Below are positions 23,336-38,120 of a stretch of 64,000 nucleotides of DNA, piece by piece. The notes under the pieces were generated by a model. That model saw only the letters and a program-made list of their open reading frames with translations, was not told where the DNA came from and made no database searches. Origin of the DNA: Epiperipatus broadwayi (Eukaryota > Onychophora > Udeonychophora > Euonychophora > Peripatidae); contig JAQFVV010012434.1 in assembly GCA_028023455.1 (NCBI GenBank), positions 3,478,928 through 3,542,927 of the forward strand. The letters run 5' to 3'. The position numbers and the translations under genes were made by a program. How positions within the stretch are numbered: position 1 is the first letter of the stretch; every line of letters begins with the position of its first letter.

Positions 23336-25640
23336 AAAGGAAATCAAATCCTAATAACTGATAAAATACCTAGATAAGATTTCAATTGAAATATATTGTT
23401 GAAATAAGTAAATGTTATGTGTACCATGGTTCTTGGACTTTGAGCTCTAGAATAGAACATTTGAACCCTGCACTCAATCACATAGGGTAAAGTATAAAGT
23501 AATTTGGAAAAAAAAGCTATAGTTAGGAAAAATAAAATAAGTGTAGAAAGATTTTTTTTGTGCACATAACTGATAATAATTTAAAGTGACTGTTATAATC
23601 TAACATTTTAAGATTACCAAATAATAATGTGTTTGTATTATACATTTTAAGAATTATAGACATCAGGGTTCAAAAACATCTTAAAATTATGAAACCATAG
23701 GCAGTAACTATCCATTTTAATGATATCAGTTATTTTTGTTTAACTATATATATCTTTGATTATTTATTTACATCAAAACTTATTAAAGTGAAAGGCTGAA
23801 ATCTTCTCGCATGCACATTTTAGAATGCTTATATGACAGCCAATCAGATGTAATGATGACTGTATAGGAGCTCTCAAGTCGCAACACAAAACAGAAATTT
23901 TATAAGAAAACTTATTTTATGGGTTTCAATCAATGCAAACTATTTATCAAAGCTAGATAAATCATACCATTTTATTTTAATTAGCCTAAATTATCTACAT
24001 AATAACTATATAGATTCAATATAACAATTATAAGTTTGAAATTAACCGATAAACAATTATACATTAGCATGTTATTTTTGCACTCATGTTAACAGCCATG
24101 GTTAAGATTCAGTATGAAATGGTTAATCATTCTCTACATCTTACATTGTATACATATACCTAACTTCATGGTACATCTACCTGATCCATCACTAAACTAG
24201 AGCTTGAGTAGAATTTTAAAAATTGTTTCAAGTAGTTGACTCTTTTCAAGAAAATTTAAAATTCCATCAGATCCAGTTATGGTTCAGAATATAAAAGAAA
24301 AAGAAAAAAAAAACATTATGAATCAGATGTTTCAAGTTTGCCAAGTATTAGCTTAATTGTTGCTTAGTAAAGACGTCTTTGCCTAGAAATTTTCTCTATA
24401 TAACAAAAAAACATAATAAATATATTATTGTATACAATGCATATATAGTCATTAATGATATCAAAAATGTAACTCATCCATGCTATCTAATATTTACATT
24501 TCTAAACTCATTAATATATATATAGTGATAGTATAATGTTTGTATGTTTATATGTAATTATAAATCTTAATATATGTCAAAAATATTGTAAAGAAAATAA
24601 AAAAAGATATAAATAAAAAAAAGAAGATATAAATGACATTAAATCAGTCAGCTGAAAAGAATTTTGTTTATCATATTCTAACAAAAGATTATGAAAAAAT
24701 ATATTCTAAAATCATTATTTCTGATGAGTAATTAATGTTGCAAATTTCCTGAGCTAATCATTGCAGATAAAAATTGTCACACCTGAAATTCAAGATTATT
24801 ATTTGGGGGGGGGGGGGAGGAGTAGAAAAACAAAAGGCAAGAGAGATGATATGGAGTTTTAACTAAAGTGTAGAAGAGAATTTTAGAAGATAAATTGAAA
24901 AAATTGTCTCACAATTTTCAAGAAATAATAAATGTATTACAGATAGTTAAACAAATTAAATAAATGATATATAACAATATTGCTATATTTACAGTTCTGA
25001 AAAGAAATAGCTAGATAAACAAGAGCATAGATACACGGAAGTCAATGTATTAAAATAACATTGTTTAAATGAAAGAGTAATGCAACAAAGTCTTAAAAGA
25101 AAAGTTAAAGTATGATTTAGGAGAGCAGATAAAAGTGCATATGAATATATAATATTAGTATTTTACAGCATTGATAATGTGAAAATCTAATTATTATATA
25201 TGGAAATTATTGTATGTACACAAGCAGATTTATTTGCATTATTTAATTATTAAATTTTATTAAGACTGATAGTTCAACTCTGCTAAAATGATAGAATTTT
25301 TATATAATATACAAATAGTTATGCTAACATTTAATATCTACTCACATTTTACATTTCCATATAATTGAAATACTAAATTTGATAAACATAGGTAGCAAAA
25401 AATTAAATAAAAACCAATATATATATATTAAAACAAAGAAATAATTGTCAGTAGCAAATTACTGATATAATTAAAATGTATCCTAGTTGATAATTTAGCA
25501 AATTTGTTAACAATTATGATTGCCTTAATAAATAATATTCTTGTAGTGTAATTTTTACTACACCACTCTCATGCAAGATAGGACTGATTTGTATTCACTG
25601 GTTTGTATTCACTTTTAATACTTAGTGGAAAGATATAATC
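23336..25640. other. AT-rich DNA, nothing recognised
   Basis: A 12-nt G run at 24806-24817 is the only feature that stands out. A purine-rich stretch (24830-25140) might be old coding debris but has no readable motif. Confidence 0.45.
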
Positions 25641-25659
25641 ATAAACATATGACCAAAGA

Positions 25660-26190
25660 TATGTGAAAAAGATCTGTGATCCACAAGATGCACATTTCAT
25701 GCTGAACCAGCACTCATCAGTTGACCCAGATAGTGTTAAAAATGGATAGCAACCAATCCCTACCTTGTGTGAGAGGGATGTAATGTAAATTACACTATAA
25801 AAACATTATTCATTATTGGATAATCTCTAATTTAATGAATGACAAATAAAAATATTAATGATTGCTTATGTTTGTGATAATAATTAGATAAGTATTTTTA
25901 TAACAAAACAGATGTAGAGAATCTTCATTATAATTTTAAATGTTCTGAAAGGTGAATACTGTGATAGTTTGGCAGACTTGAAAGGTAAAAGTTTGTGAAT
26001 TGCAAATTATTTCTGTTACTTTACAATGCTGGAACATCAAATGATTTCCCAGGTGACAAATCACTTGATTATCTACTTTACTATGAATGTCTAATTGAAT
26101 TATTATGAAATTATTTTAATAATGTGGGTAAATAGAGTTATTGACTCATTCCAAACATAAACTAAAGACATAAATAAAAGGTAAAATATT
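25660..26190 (-). repeat. Solo hammerhead-bearing repeat (TGCA family)
   Basis: It carries one minus-strand ribozyme near 25.7 kb. Flanks share blocks with composite B, for example ccaggtgacaaatcact versus tcaagtgataaatcactc at 9849, and tattggataatctctaat. Boundaries are approximate. The order of blocks relative to the ribozyme differs from composite B, as expected of tandem units cut at different points. Confidence 0.5.
25681..25730 (-). ncRNA. Hammerhead, TGCA family, with 2-nt stem III insertion
   Basis: Minus strand: CTGATGA (25714-25720), stem II GTGC with GCAT, intact GAAA (25695-25698), then TGTGCA where the palindrome TGCA is expected, U16.1 and C17 (25688, 25687). Core positions are intact. 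The inserted TG and a 3-bp stem I reduce the likelihood of activity. Confidence 0.65.
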
Positions 26191-27950
26191 TAATCACCTG
26201 CAAATTTAAGTTCTAACTAGCATCTTTATTTTACAGATAAATTTCATCAATCATATTCTGAATAGATTCATTGTTTTTGTTTACTTTCTAGCTAAAAATA
26301 GCTAGATACTAATTTACAACTTAATAATTGGATGACTATTTGCTTTCGGTTATGGGAGAAGTACCTGAAAAATAAATTCTAATCTTGCTTAAAATTTAAA
26401 AATAATTTAAGTTTTTTCCTAAAATTTGAACCCCATATTGTGAACAGAATATACTGATGTGCAAAGGAAAAATAGCAATTAATAAAAAAGTTTCTCCACT
26501 TTCTTCATCATAGTATGATTTGTTTATTACTTAGCTTCAATAAAGATGTGAAAAAAATTACCTAAACAGCATTAAATGTTCTCCACATCAATTATGACTT
26601 TTATACTCATATGTAATATTAGACTTATAGAACTATGCATCAAAAGTTTAATGTCAATACTGACCATTTTTAATAAGCATTGATATAATTCTATATATGT
26701 GTGTGTGTGTGTGTGTTTTATCTACCAAACTTAGAACTTCCAGGAATTAAGTTAAAAAAATTGTATGTTACTATTGATTTTCAATTACTTTCTAATCATA
26801 AGTGAATTATTCTTGTATATTTTTAAAAGAATTCTAAATGAATGTTTTTTATAACATAGAATTTATATAGTTTTTTTTATATCATTCTAAATTATGCATT
26901 TTAACCTTACCCTTTACTAATGTTTGAAATTAACTCCACTGACATTTCTAATTTCAATTACAAATATAATTGTCTATTAATTCTCTTTATAATTCAATTG
27001 TCTTTACTTTTACTCTTAGTAATTCAGCTTTTTTTTGACATTACTCATAATAATCAAGGTTATTATTACCTATATATAAATATTTTAACAGCTACTAGAG
27101 GTATAAATAATATATTTATATAACAGAAATGATTTCAATTTCCTAGATGCAGGTATCATTCTACCGATGATAAGGATTGACATAAGTACAGCTTTAGATG
27201 TAAAGTAGGAGCCATTATCATACTCCAATTGGGTCTCATCAGATTTGAAATAGAACTTGAAACTTTATTCTAAATTATACATTTCCTTTTATAATTCAGA
27301 TACTACACACTATTACTGTTTATAATATCAGTGCTAGTATGGGCTTCATATAAGTTTTCTAGAGCATTTCAGTTTAAAAATAAATGAAACTCAATATTAA
27401 TCAACATTCAATACAATTTATATAATAAATTTAAAACAAAATTTATTTATAAAATAAACCCAAATCAGTAATAAAGAAAACAGTTACAATAGTACTTGAA
27501 CCCAAACTTAAGACATTATCATCATTAATTATGAAATATGAATAAAAATTGCTATATTTTGTTAGATTTTATCATGTATAAATTGGAATAAAACTGATTT
27601 ATTTTTCTATTATTTAATTACTTGAATGAATATTTAGTTTCAGTCTGCATATAAATTAAAAAATTATATAATGTTTATTCTTCTCATTTTTCTACTTTTA
27701 AAACTGATGATAATTTGTGATAATACTTGGATTATTTCTGTCATCTATCAGTAAATGTTGAATGTATATAAAATTTTAAACTTTATTTAAACTTTTCAAA
27801 TAAAAACAACTTGTTAGTAATAACACACAAATATACAACACAGGTTAGTAATGACACAACATTTCAAGTAGTATTATCCTCCATTCTTTTTCACATGTTG
27901 CTGACCTGACCAGTGACAGTTTTAGCATAGGAGCCAAACTTGTATCTTTA
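26191..27950. other. AT-rich DNA with a short (GT)n
   Basis: (TG)n at about 26697-26716. Short ORFs only, all Ile/Leu/Tyr-rich. Confidence 0.5.
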
Positions 27951-27954
27951 AATT

Positions 27955-28014
27955 TTCTAATATCGAATTTAAGGCAAAACGCAAAAACGCTCTAATCAAC
28001 TGAGCTATTTTATG
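27955..28014 (-). repeat. tRNA-derived SINE-like fragment with good A box
   Basis: The minus strand reads ATAGCTCAGTTGATTAGAGC (about 27990-28009), very close to a eukaryotic tRNA D-arm/A box. It is followed by a B-box-like TAAATTCGATATT at tRNA spacing. The acceptor stem is not convincing, so I regard it as a SINE head or pseudo-tRNA. Confidence 0.5.
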
Positions 28015-28564
28015 GTAATTTGTTTTAAAATAAGTTTTTGGGTTTATTAATTCAGTTGCTAAAAAGACAAAAAATTTTAATTGTTATTCCATTATATTGT
28101 TTTTTACCTATGATTTTATAATTTTTAATTGGGTAAATGATTATTCAGGTGATGCAATGACAAAAGACATTGTTAATTACTGTTGCTCCTTCTAAAAATT
28201 TGCATTTCATAAACAAATATTTTATTCAAATTAAAGATACCAATATTTTATTGTGGACTCCAGTTCCAAATTGTTTTTCAAATGTGCTACTGTACTTAAT
28301 ATTTGTATTTTTCATTTGAGATAATTTGCATATGATTAAGGCATTCTGCACTGTAAGATTTTATGCCTCCTCTTTATTTCACTGGTTTTATAGTAGTTTT
28401 TCACCCATAACAATAAAAAAAATTACTATTGAAGATTTAAAATACACATGTTTTTAGGAACATTAAACAATGCCTCAAAATTCTTGAAAATAACTGTATA
28501 CTTTGTTAAATTCAATGATCTGTTGTTACGGAATTTTTGAATACATTTAAAAATATTTTTTAAT

Positions 28565-28632
28565 AAATAGAGGGATTTAAACTTAGGATTTTAGTCTAGA
28601 TTCATCCTTTGCTCCATCTCAAACAACCTATA
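28565..28632 (-). repeat. tRNA-derived SINE-like fragment
   Basis: The minus strand has gatggagcaaaggatgaatc followed by the B-box-like aagtttaaatccc. It lies just next to the hammerhead relic at 28.7 kb. Confidence 0.4.
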
Positions 28633-28667
28633 TACATTATCACACCCCGTGTAAAAAAGACAAATGA

Positions 28668-28714
28668 TTCCAAATATTTGTATTTTGTGGTGAACCAGCA
28701 CTCATCAGTTGGGC
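28668..28714 (-). ncRNA. Eroded hammerhead, TGCA family (solo)
   Basis: Minus strand: CTGATGA (28702-28708), GTGC stem II with one mismatch, GAAA changed to AAAA, stem III TACA and not TGCA. CCAA before the core can still pair with TTGG downstream. A decayed relative of the 10.2-kb ribozyme. Confidence 0.6.
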
Positions 28715-28744
28715 CAGATCATAATCTCCCATATATGTATATAA

Positions 28745-29880
28745 AATCAGATCTTGGCTTATATTGAAATTTCTTAAACTTTAATGGACAAGTTTAATTT
28801 TTTCATCCTTCCAACAATTCAATCATCCATTTCATTTAAAAATGAACAATGGAATGCTCAAAGCCTTGAATAAATTTGATAATATAGTCATACCCATGTA
28901 CATAGTACATCAATCTAATCCCTCATATTATTGGAGCATTACATATCGATTTATATTAATATGAAAGGAATAAATAATAATAGAAAATACATTTGAATAT
29001 ATCCAGTCTCAAAATCAAAGATATCTTAAAGGATGTATTATAGGTAGAAGACAGAATATAAAATATCAGTATCATTTAAATTTTTAGCAGACTAATTTGT
29101 GAAACAGTTTTAGAATTTCTGCATATTCATATTTATAAAACTTGCATGCAAGAATTATAATAAAAATCACTAATTGTTGTGTTACAAATTTACAATGATA
29201 GGAGTAATTAAATGATAGGAGTATTAAAAATAAATCCTATCTCAAATGCATTGCCAAGAATTTTATTTATTCTTTAGAAGTGACAATTATGCATATTTTC
29301 AACAGTGGTAAAATCTTATAATTACCCATTTAGTTTTTTACATTTTTTTATTGAGGACTAAAACTCTCTTAAGAAGTATTTTGTGGGATATGAATTCACT
29401 AAAAACAAAATTATGCTTGTTTTTCTGATAATGATTCTATTGTTTAATAGCCTTGTTTTTTTTTTTTTTAAAGAATTTGAACAGATATTTTAATAAGAAA
29501 GCCTTGGAGATGATTAATGAATTAAAACTATAAAGGAAGTAGTCGTTTTCTCATTACTGATACTTGAGACATTTTTGGCATATTAAATACAATATAAGAA
29601 CCTAAAAATGATATCTATAATTTTATTAATCAGTGGGTGACACTTTTATATAATATCAATATGTTAAACAAATATATATAGAGAGAAATTTTACAATGTT
29701 TTGATTTATAATACAAAAAATTAGATAATTGAATTTTGTGATGTAGTCGTTCTATTAACAAATTATATTTAAACATGAAATATATTGTTTACGGAATTAA
29801 AAAAATTCTTTTATATACTTAAAAACTGAAGGGATATTGAATATTTTGCCATTTTTGAGAATTTTTAAATAATAATATGT
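28745..29880. other. AT-rich DNA, nothing recognised
   Basis: No feature above background before the LINE 3' end at 29,881. Confidence 0.5.
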
Positions 29881-34010
<4,130 letters not shown>

Positions 34011-34011
34011 G

Positions 34012-34227
34012 ATTAAATGATATTTTTTGAAGTGATGTTTTCTTAGAGCCCTGGTGATGAGGAAGAAGTCCCCACCAATAGTGTATTTAGAAGTAGATGA
34101 GTTATTGTTGAAGTATGATTAAATGATGTTTAGGAAGTTATGTGACGTTTTTCTTAGATTCTTGGTGATGAGGAAAGGTTCCGCACCAACAGTGTATTTA
34201 GAATCAGATGAATTATTGTAGAAGTGT
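34012..34227 (+). repeat. 106-bp imperfect tandem repeat with conserved GGTG/CACC hairpin
   Basis: Two units start at 34,012 and 34,118 with attaaatgat. Each contains ggtgatgagga...cacc, which can close a hairpin, and gtgtatttagaa. The units have diverged at many sites, yet the GGTG/CACC ends are kept in both. Function unknown. Confidence 0.75.
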
Positions 34228-34514
34228 TCAGTAAGAGTTTATCTGCTCCTCATGTAGATTTCCCTTATAACGTATAATCTGTATAATCATGAAAATATAG
34301 CTCTGTGTTAATTAATATGTGGCCAGATAAATTGTTAAATTAATTCTTGATGTAATATTAGTATCTTATTTTATTGATGAATTACGACATTGTCCGAAAT
34401 AAAATAATTGTATGATATTTTCTTAATGAATGGATAGTTTGTGGAAAAGATTTTCTACTATTGTTGCTTGACACATGCACACACACACGTGTAATATAAA
34501 TAATATCGCGTATA

Positions 34515-34662
34515 TAAAGTATAGAGTTATTGAAATTAAAATGAGAAATAAATGTTTTGAAATACATTACATTCATTTAAATAGAAGTATAAAGTTATTG
34601 AGATTAAAACGAGAAATAAATATTTTAAAATACAGTGTATTTATTTAAATAAAGGTTGTAAT
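34515..34662 (+). repeat. About 68-bp imperfect tandem repeat
   Basis: gtatagagttattgaaatta at 34,518 recurs as gtataaagttattgagatta at 34,587, and both units continue through gagaaataaat and catttaaata-like ends. An ordinary local duplication. Confidence 0.75.
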
Positions 34663-34693
34663 TATAAATTTATTTAAACGCACATTCATTACG

Positions 34694-34890
34694 TAAATAA
34701 TAGTCATTAAGGCTGTAGCCTCAATCACATGCATATAAAATGCGATAGTAGGGACCTCTACAGGTCTTAAAACCACAAGCTTACTCTTTTCTTCCAAGAG
34801 TAAGCTTGTGGTTTTAAGACCTGTAGAGGTCCCTACTATCGCATTTTATATGCATGTGATTGAGGCTACAGCCTTAATGAATATTATTTA
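34694..34890. repeat. Perfect 85-bp-arm palindrome with 7-nt spacer
   Basis: 34,704-34,788 is the exact reverse complement of 34,796-34,880, separated by ttcttcc. After one mismatch on each side (34,703 and 34,881) pairing continues for 9 more bases. The arms are GC-richer than their surroundings. No terminal transposon signature or ORF is visible. A recent foldback template switch, a MITE-like element or an assembly foldback artefact are possible. The arm content (acctgtagaggtccc, cacatgcatat) is not found elsewhere in the window. Confidence 0.95.
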
Positions 34891-36149
34891 AATAAAGGTT
34901 ATAAATCATCAAATCATCAGAATGAACAGGATTTTGGTTGTTATGCATGAAAGGTATACATAATTGAAAGTGATTATTTAGTCAATTAGAGAAAGTTGCT
35001 TTGTTGAGAGCTAAATATAATTAATTTGATTTATTTTATTAATAAATAGTAATATCCTTTCAAAAGTATTTTTTTTTGTGCTAATAATATAACATGTTGT
35101 TTATTTAGTGTCATGTAGATGAAACATGTAGGCAAAGCATGTGTTCGAAGTCAGAATATTTAAGTTTTGTTGTTAATTTGCTTTGATAATAGGGATAATC
35201 CCAAACTGAGGCTCAAAGTTTGTTTGATAATTTAAAAATCTGTAAGACAAGTAGTCCAATTGTAAATATCATGTTAAACCAAATTTATTTTAGTGTAATA
35301 AATGATTTGTTTTATTTATTTAAAATCTTAAAACTGTGTCGTGAGTTATTATTGTATACATTCGTGCTTTCCATTTCCATATCTCCACATTTCACACATC
35401 TATTATAAAATAGATATATTGTTTTATAACTATAATATCAAATTTGCTGGTGTTTGACAATATTGTCTCTTAATCCAAACATTATAAGAAACATTTGCCA
35501 TTGGATAAAAGTATTAGAAAGGTTGCCAAGTTAGTATATTTGTTAGATGATGGTATGAGATTAAAATACCCTATTTCTGTCATTATCTTATTATTGAAAC
35601 ACAGTAAAAATATTTTAGTCAATTTGTTTCATTACATTTTTATCATACTTTAGAATTATAACTTATGTGCCAATGTAGTTTATTTAATTCAACTGTGTTT
35701 ATTAAATTCCCTGAGATCTTATTGTTTATTGCTTGATTGGCATTAAAGTAGATGTTTAGATTGTGATATGCCAAGTCATAGAATTGTTTAGCATTATAAT
35801 TATAGCAAGCTGATATATGTTACATTTGGATGAAGGCAGAAATTAAGTTTAAAGTATATTTTAATAGACTGTACCAATAAACATTATGATTCTTTATCAT
35901 ACAATTAATTAACAAAGGAATTTACATTATATTAAATGTTTTGTAATATTTCTTCTTTTATTCATTTATCATCATATATCTTATGAACTGCCTATAGCCT
36001 CCCACTGAGCTGAGCTGAACATAAACTTAAATATAGTCTCAGTAATAATTTTGTATTATATATCTTATTATATTGTTCTATTCATTAATAGAACTGGCGC
36101 CTGGGCATTTCGCTCATGTAATGTATATGAGCTGTGTTGGGAGTTTAGG

Positions 36150-36150
<1 letters not shown>
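34891..36150. other. AT-rich DNA, nothing recognised
   Basis: Short chance ORFs only. A (TA)n tract lies at about 36,153-36,182. Confidence 0.5.
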
Positions 36151-36182
<32 letters not shown>

Positions 36183-36189
36183 CATACAA

Positions 36190-36274
36190 TCTCCTAATAA
36201 GATCCACTAAAGCTCCATTCATTCCATAATTTTTCTCTTTACTCTATCATATTCCTTCTCTATCTTTATAAAGA

Positions 36275-36314
<40 letters not shown>

Positions 36315-36600
36315 TTATAAAGACCATATATATATATAAATGTCTACCTGTATTCCTACTCATATATATAAGTTGTGTAACTACAAATAAACCATCTCCT
36401 GTGCATCTATCTGATCTAAAACCTTCCCGCATTTCTCCCACTATAATTATTTTCTTCCATCCATTTTGTCATCCTTCTAGCCATGATATATACACAAACT
36501 TTATATAACATTGACTTTACCACTATCATTCTATAATTGTTTAACTTTCTATGATTCTTATTCTTTCTTTCAAATAATAGTAGCAAACTCTCCATATAGT
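36190..36600 (-). mobile_element. LINE reverse-transcriptase fragment (N-terminal RT motifs)
   Basis: The minus strand reads, with frame changes, LLLLFERKNKNHRKLNNYRMI, VKSMLYKVCVYIMARRM, EMREGFRSDRCTGDGLFVVTQLI (about 36,435-36,375) and HLYIYMVFIK. This is the order NYR..., K..., GFR..., QLI, (V/A)FIDxEKAYD of LINE RT fingers. It precedes, in protein order, the part kept at 29.9-31.3 kb and could be the same family. A (TA)n expansion with a 49-bp duplication interrupts the catalytic FID region. Confidence 0.75.
36261..36335. repeat. (TA)n expansion with 49-bp duplication inside the LINE fragment
   Basis: tatctttataaagaccat followed by TA repeats occurs at 36,261 and again at 36,310, so the TA tract and its edge were duplicated together. 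Confidence 0.85.
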
Positions 36601-38120
36601 AGTGTCACTCAGTGCATGTATTAATAATTAGTTTGCTACTGTTATTAACAGCTTGTGTAAGCATAGGAAGTGGTGATCATGTGATATTTTGGAAGTTTTA
36701 AAATAGATTGATGATGGTTTGTATGCAAAACCATTGGCTTTTCTAGAAATATATAGGCTTATGAAATCTACTTCTAATATTCCAGTTTATAAAAATAAAA
36801 AAGGCAAACAATACAGTAATAATGATCATTAATAATATGATTATTCAATACAGCCAAATGTACTTTCCATGAATTTTATTAAATAAATTGCTTCAGGGAT
36901 AACCATAAACTTAAAAAGATATGGTTTGTTTTACCCTGATTTCTTTTATCACTTCAACAGTAATTGAGTTAGTTTTTGAAACATATATGATAATTTAAAG
37001 AGAAGCTTTATAATCTTCCCCCCAGACTAATAGTGATGGCTTAATTCTATGTTAATAATATATTTTAATCTTTTTTTTAAGTCAATATATCAAAACTCAT
37101 CTTGCCAACATATACTAAACTGATGTTTCATTATTTCGCTAATATTACTATATGATTACTACAGGTCCTGCTACTAATCACTGTTGAGTAGCTAAAAGAA
37201 TTAGCTGTTCATAGTTTAATCTTGATTTTTGAGTTGGAAAAAAATATTAAGATTTCTCAACCTGTACTTAAATTTTGCTATAATTATTGGTATACTTTAT
37301 TATGTTTTATATAAAAAAAATCATAACAGCAAATTACCTATTTCTTCAGCCCATACAATGTGATAAAATGAGAAAGTTCTTATTGTATCCATCTAATGCA
37401 AGTTTGAGTAATCAGTGATGGCAAGATATTTTATTGCATTTAGATTCCCAGTGTCAGTTAAATTTCTGGCTTTTGCCTTTGTCAACAAGACTTTGAGATT
37501 TAGAGTTGAAACCAATACAGTCAAACATTCATCTCTCCAGTTTGTCATACAAGCTAAAAGCTAAAATTCAAACTGCTCTAAGATTTAAACTAAAGTCAAC
37601 TTACTTAAATTTATATATGAATTAAATACATCCATGGCTTGTTATTATAACAAAGAATAAAACTAAAGAGATAATATTCACATAAACAGAGATAAACTTT
37701 AACCTTTAGTGATGCCAAGAAATTATATTACTACAAATTGAAAATCTCTGAGGCTAAATAAGTTTTCTAATTAACTTATAATAGCTCTTATGTTGGTTTT
37801 TTTTTGCTAAAGTAAAAGAGGGTTAATAATTTTTATTAGTCTTTTATTAGACTAGAGATTATCCAATAATGAATAATATTACATAAATATTATTCATTAA
37901 AATGAATTGCCTTTTATTTTAAACCCAAGGTCTTATAAGGATTTAAACCCAGAAAGCTTGTTTTTGTAGGTGTGAAAATGTGAAACAATGTTATCAGGAA
38001 TTTTCAATTAGTAGTAATCGATAATTTCTTGGCAATATAAAAGGTTAAAGTTTATCTCTGTTTATATGGATATTAGCTTCACATCTCTATTTCTTATTAT
38101 AATAACAATCCATGGAAATA
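36601..38120. repeat. Old hammerhead composite G with inverted arms
   Basis: Three pieces point to a decayed member of the 59-kb family: gtgtcactcagtgcatg...taagcata...tgatcatgtgat (36,601-36,695), ctaatgcaagtttgagtaatcagtg with a ribozyme relic (37,390-37,500), and an inverted pair, 37,630-37,726 against 38,021-38,116 (shared ends tccatgg/ccatgga and gagataaactttaacctttt). Between the arms, tagagattatccaataatga matches the complement of the 25.8-kb repeat. Boundaries are approximate. Confidence 0.5.
37452..37498 (-). ncRNA. Degraded hammerhead relic
   Basis: The minus strand keeps AAGGC/GCC of stem II and GAAA, in the same layout as the 59.46-kb ribozyme. The core is TTGACAA in place of CTGACGA, and the stem III palindrome is lost (TTTA). 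Inactive by family rules. Confidence 0.45.

Noticed and set aside
24806-24817. G12 homopolymer as a quadruplex or regulatory site
   Set aside because: A single uninterrupted run in AT-rich DNA with no neighbouring gene; simple slippage is sufficient.
34048-34080. Hammerhead-like gatgagga block in the 106-bp tandem repeat
   Set aside because: CUGANGA is not present (ctggtgatgagg) and there is no GAAA at the right place.
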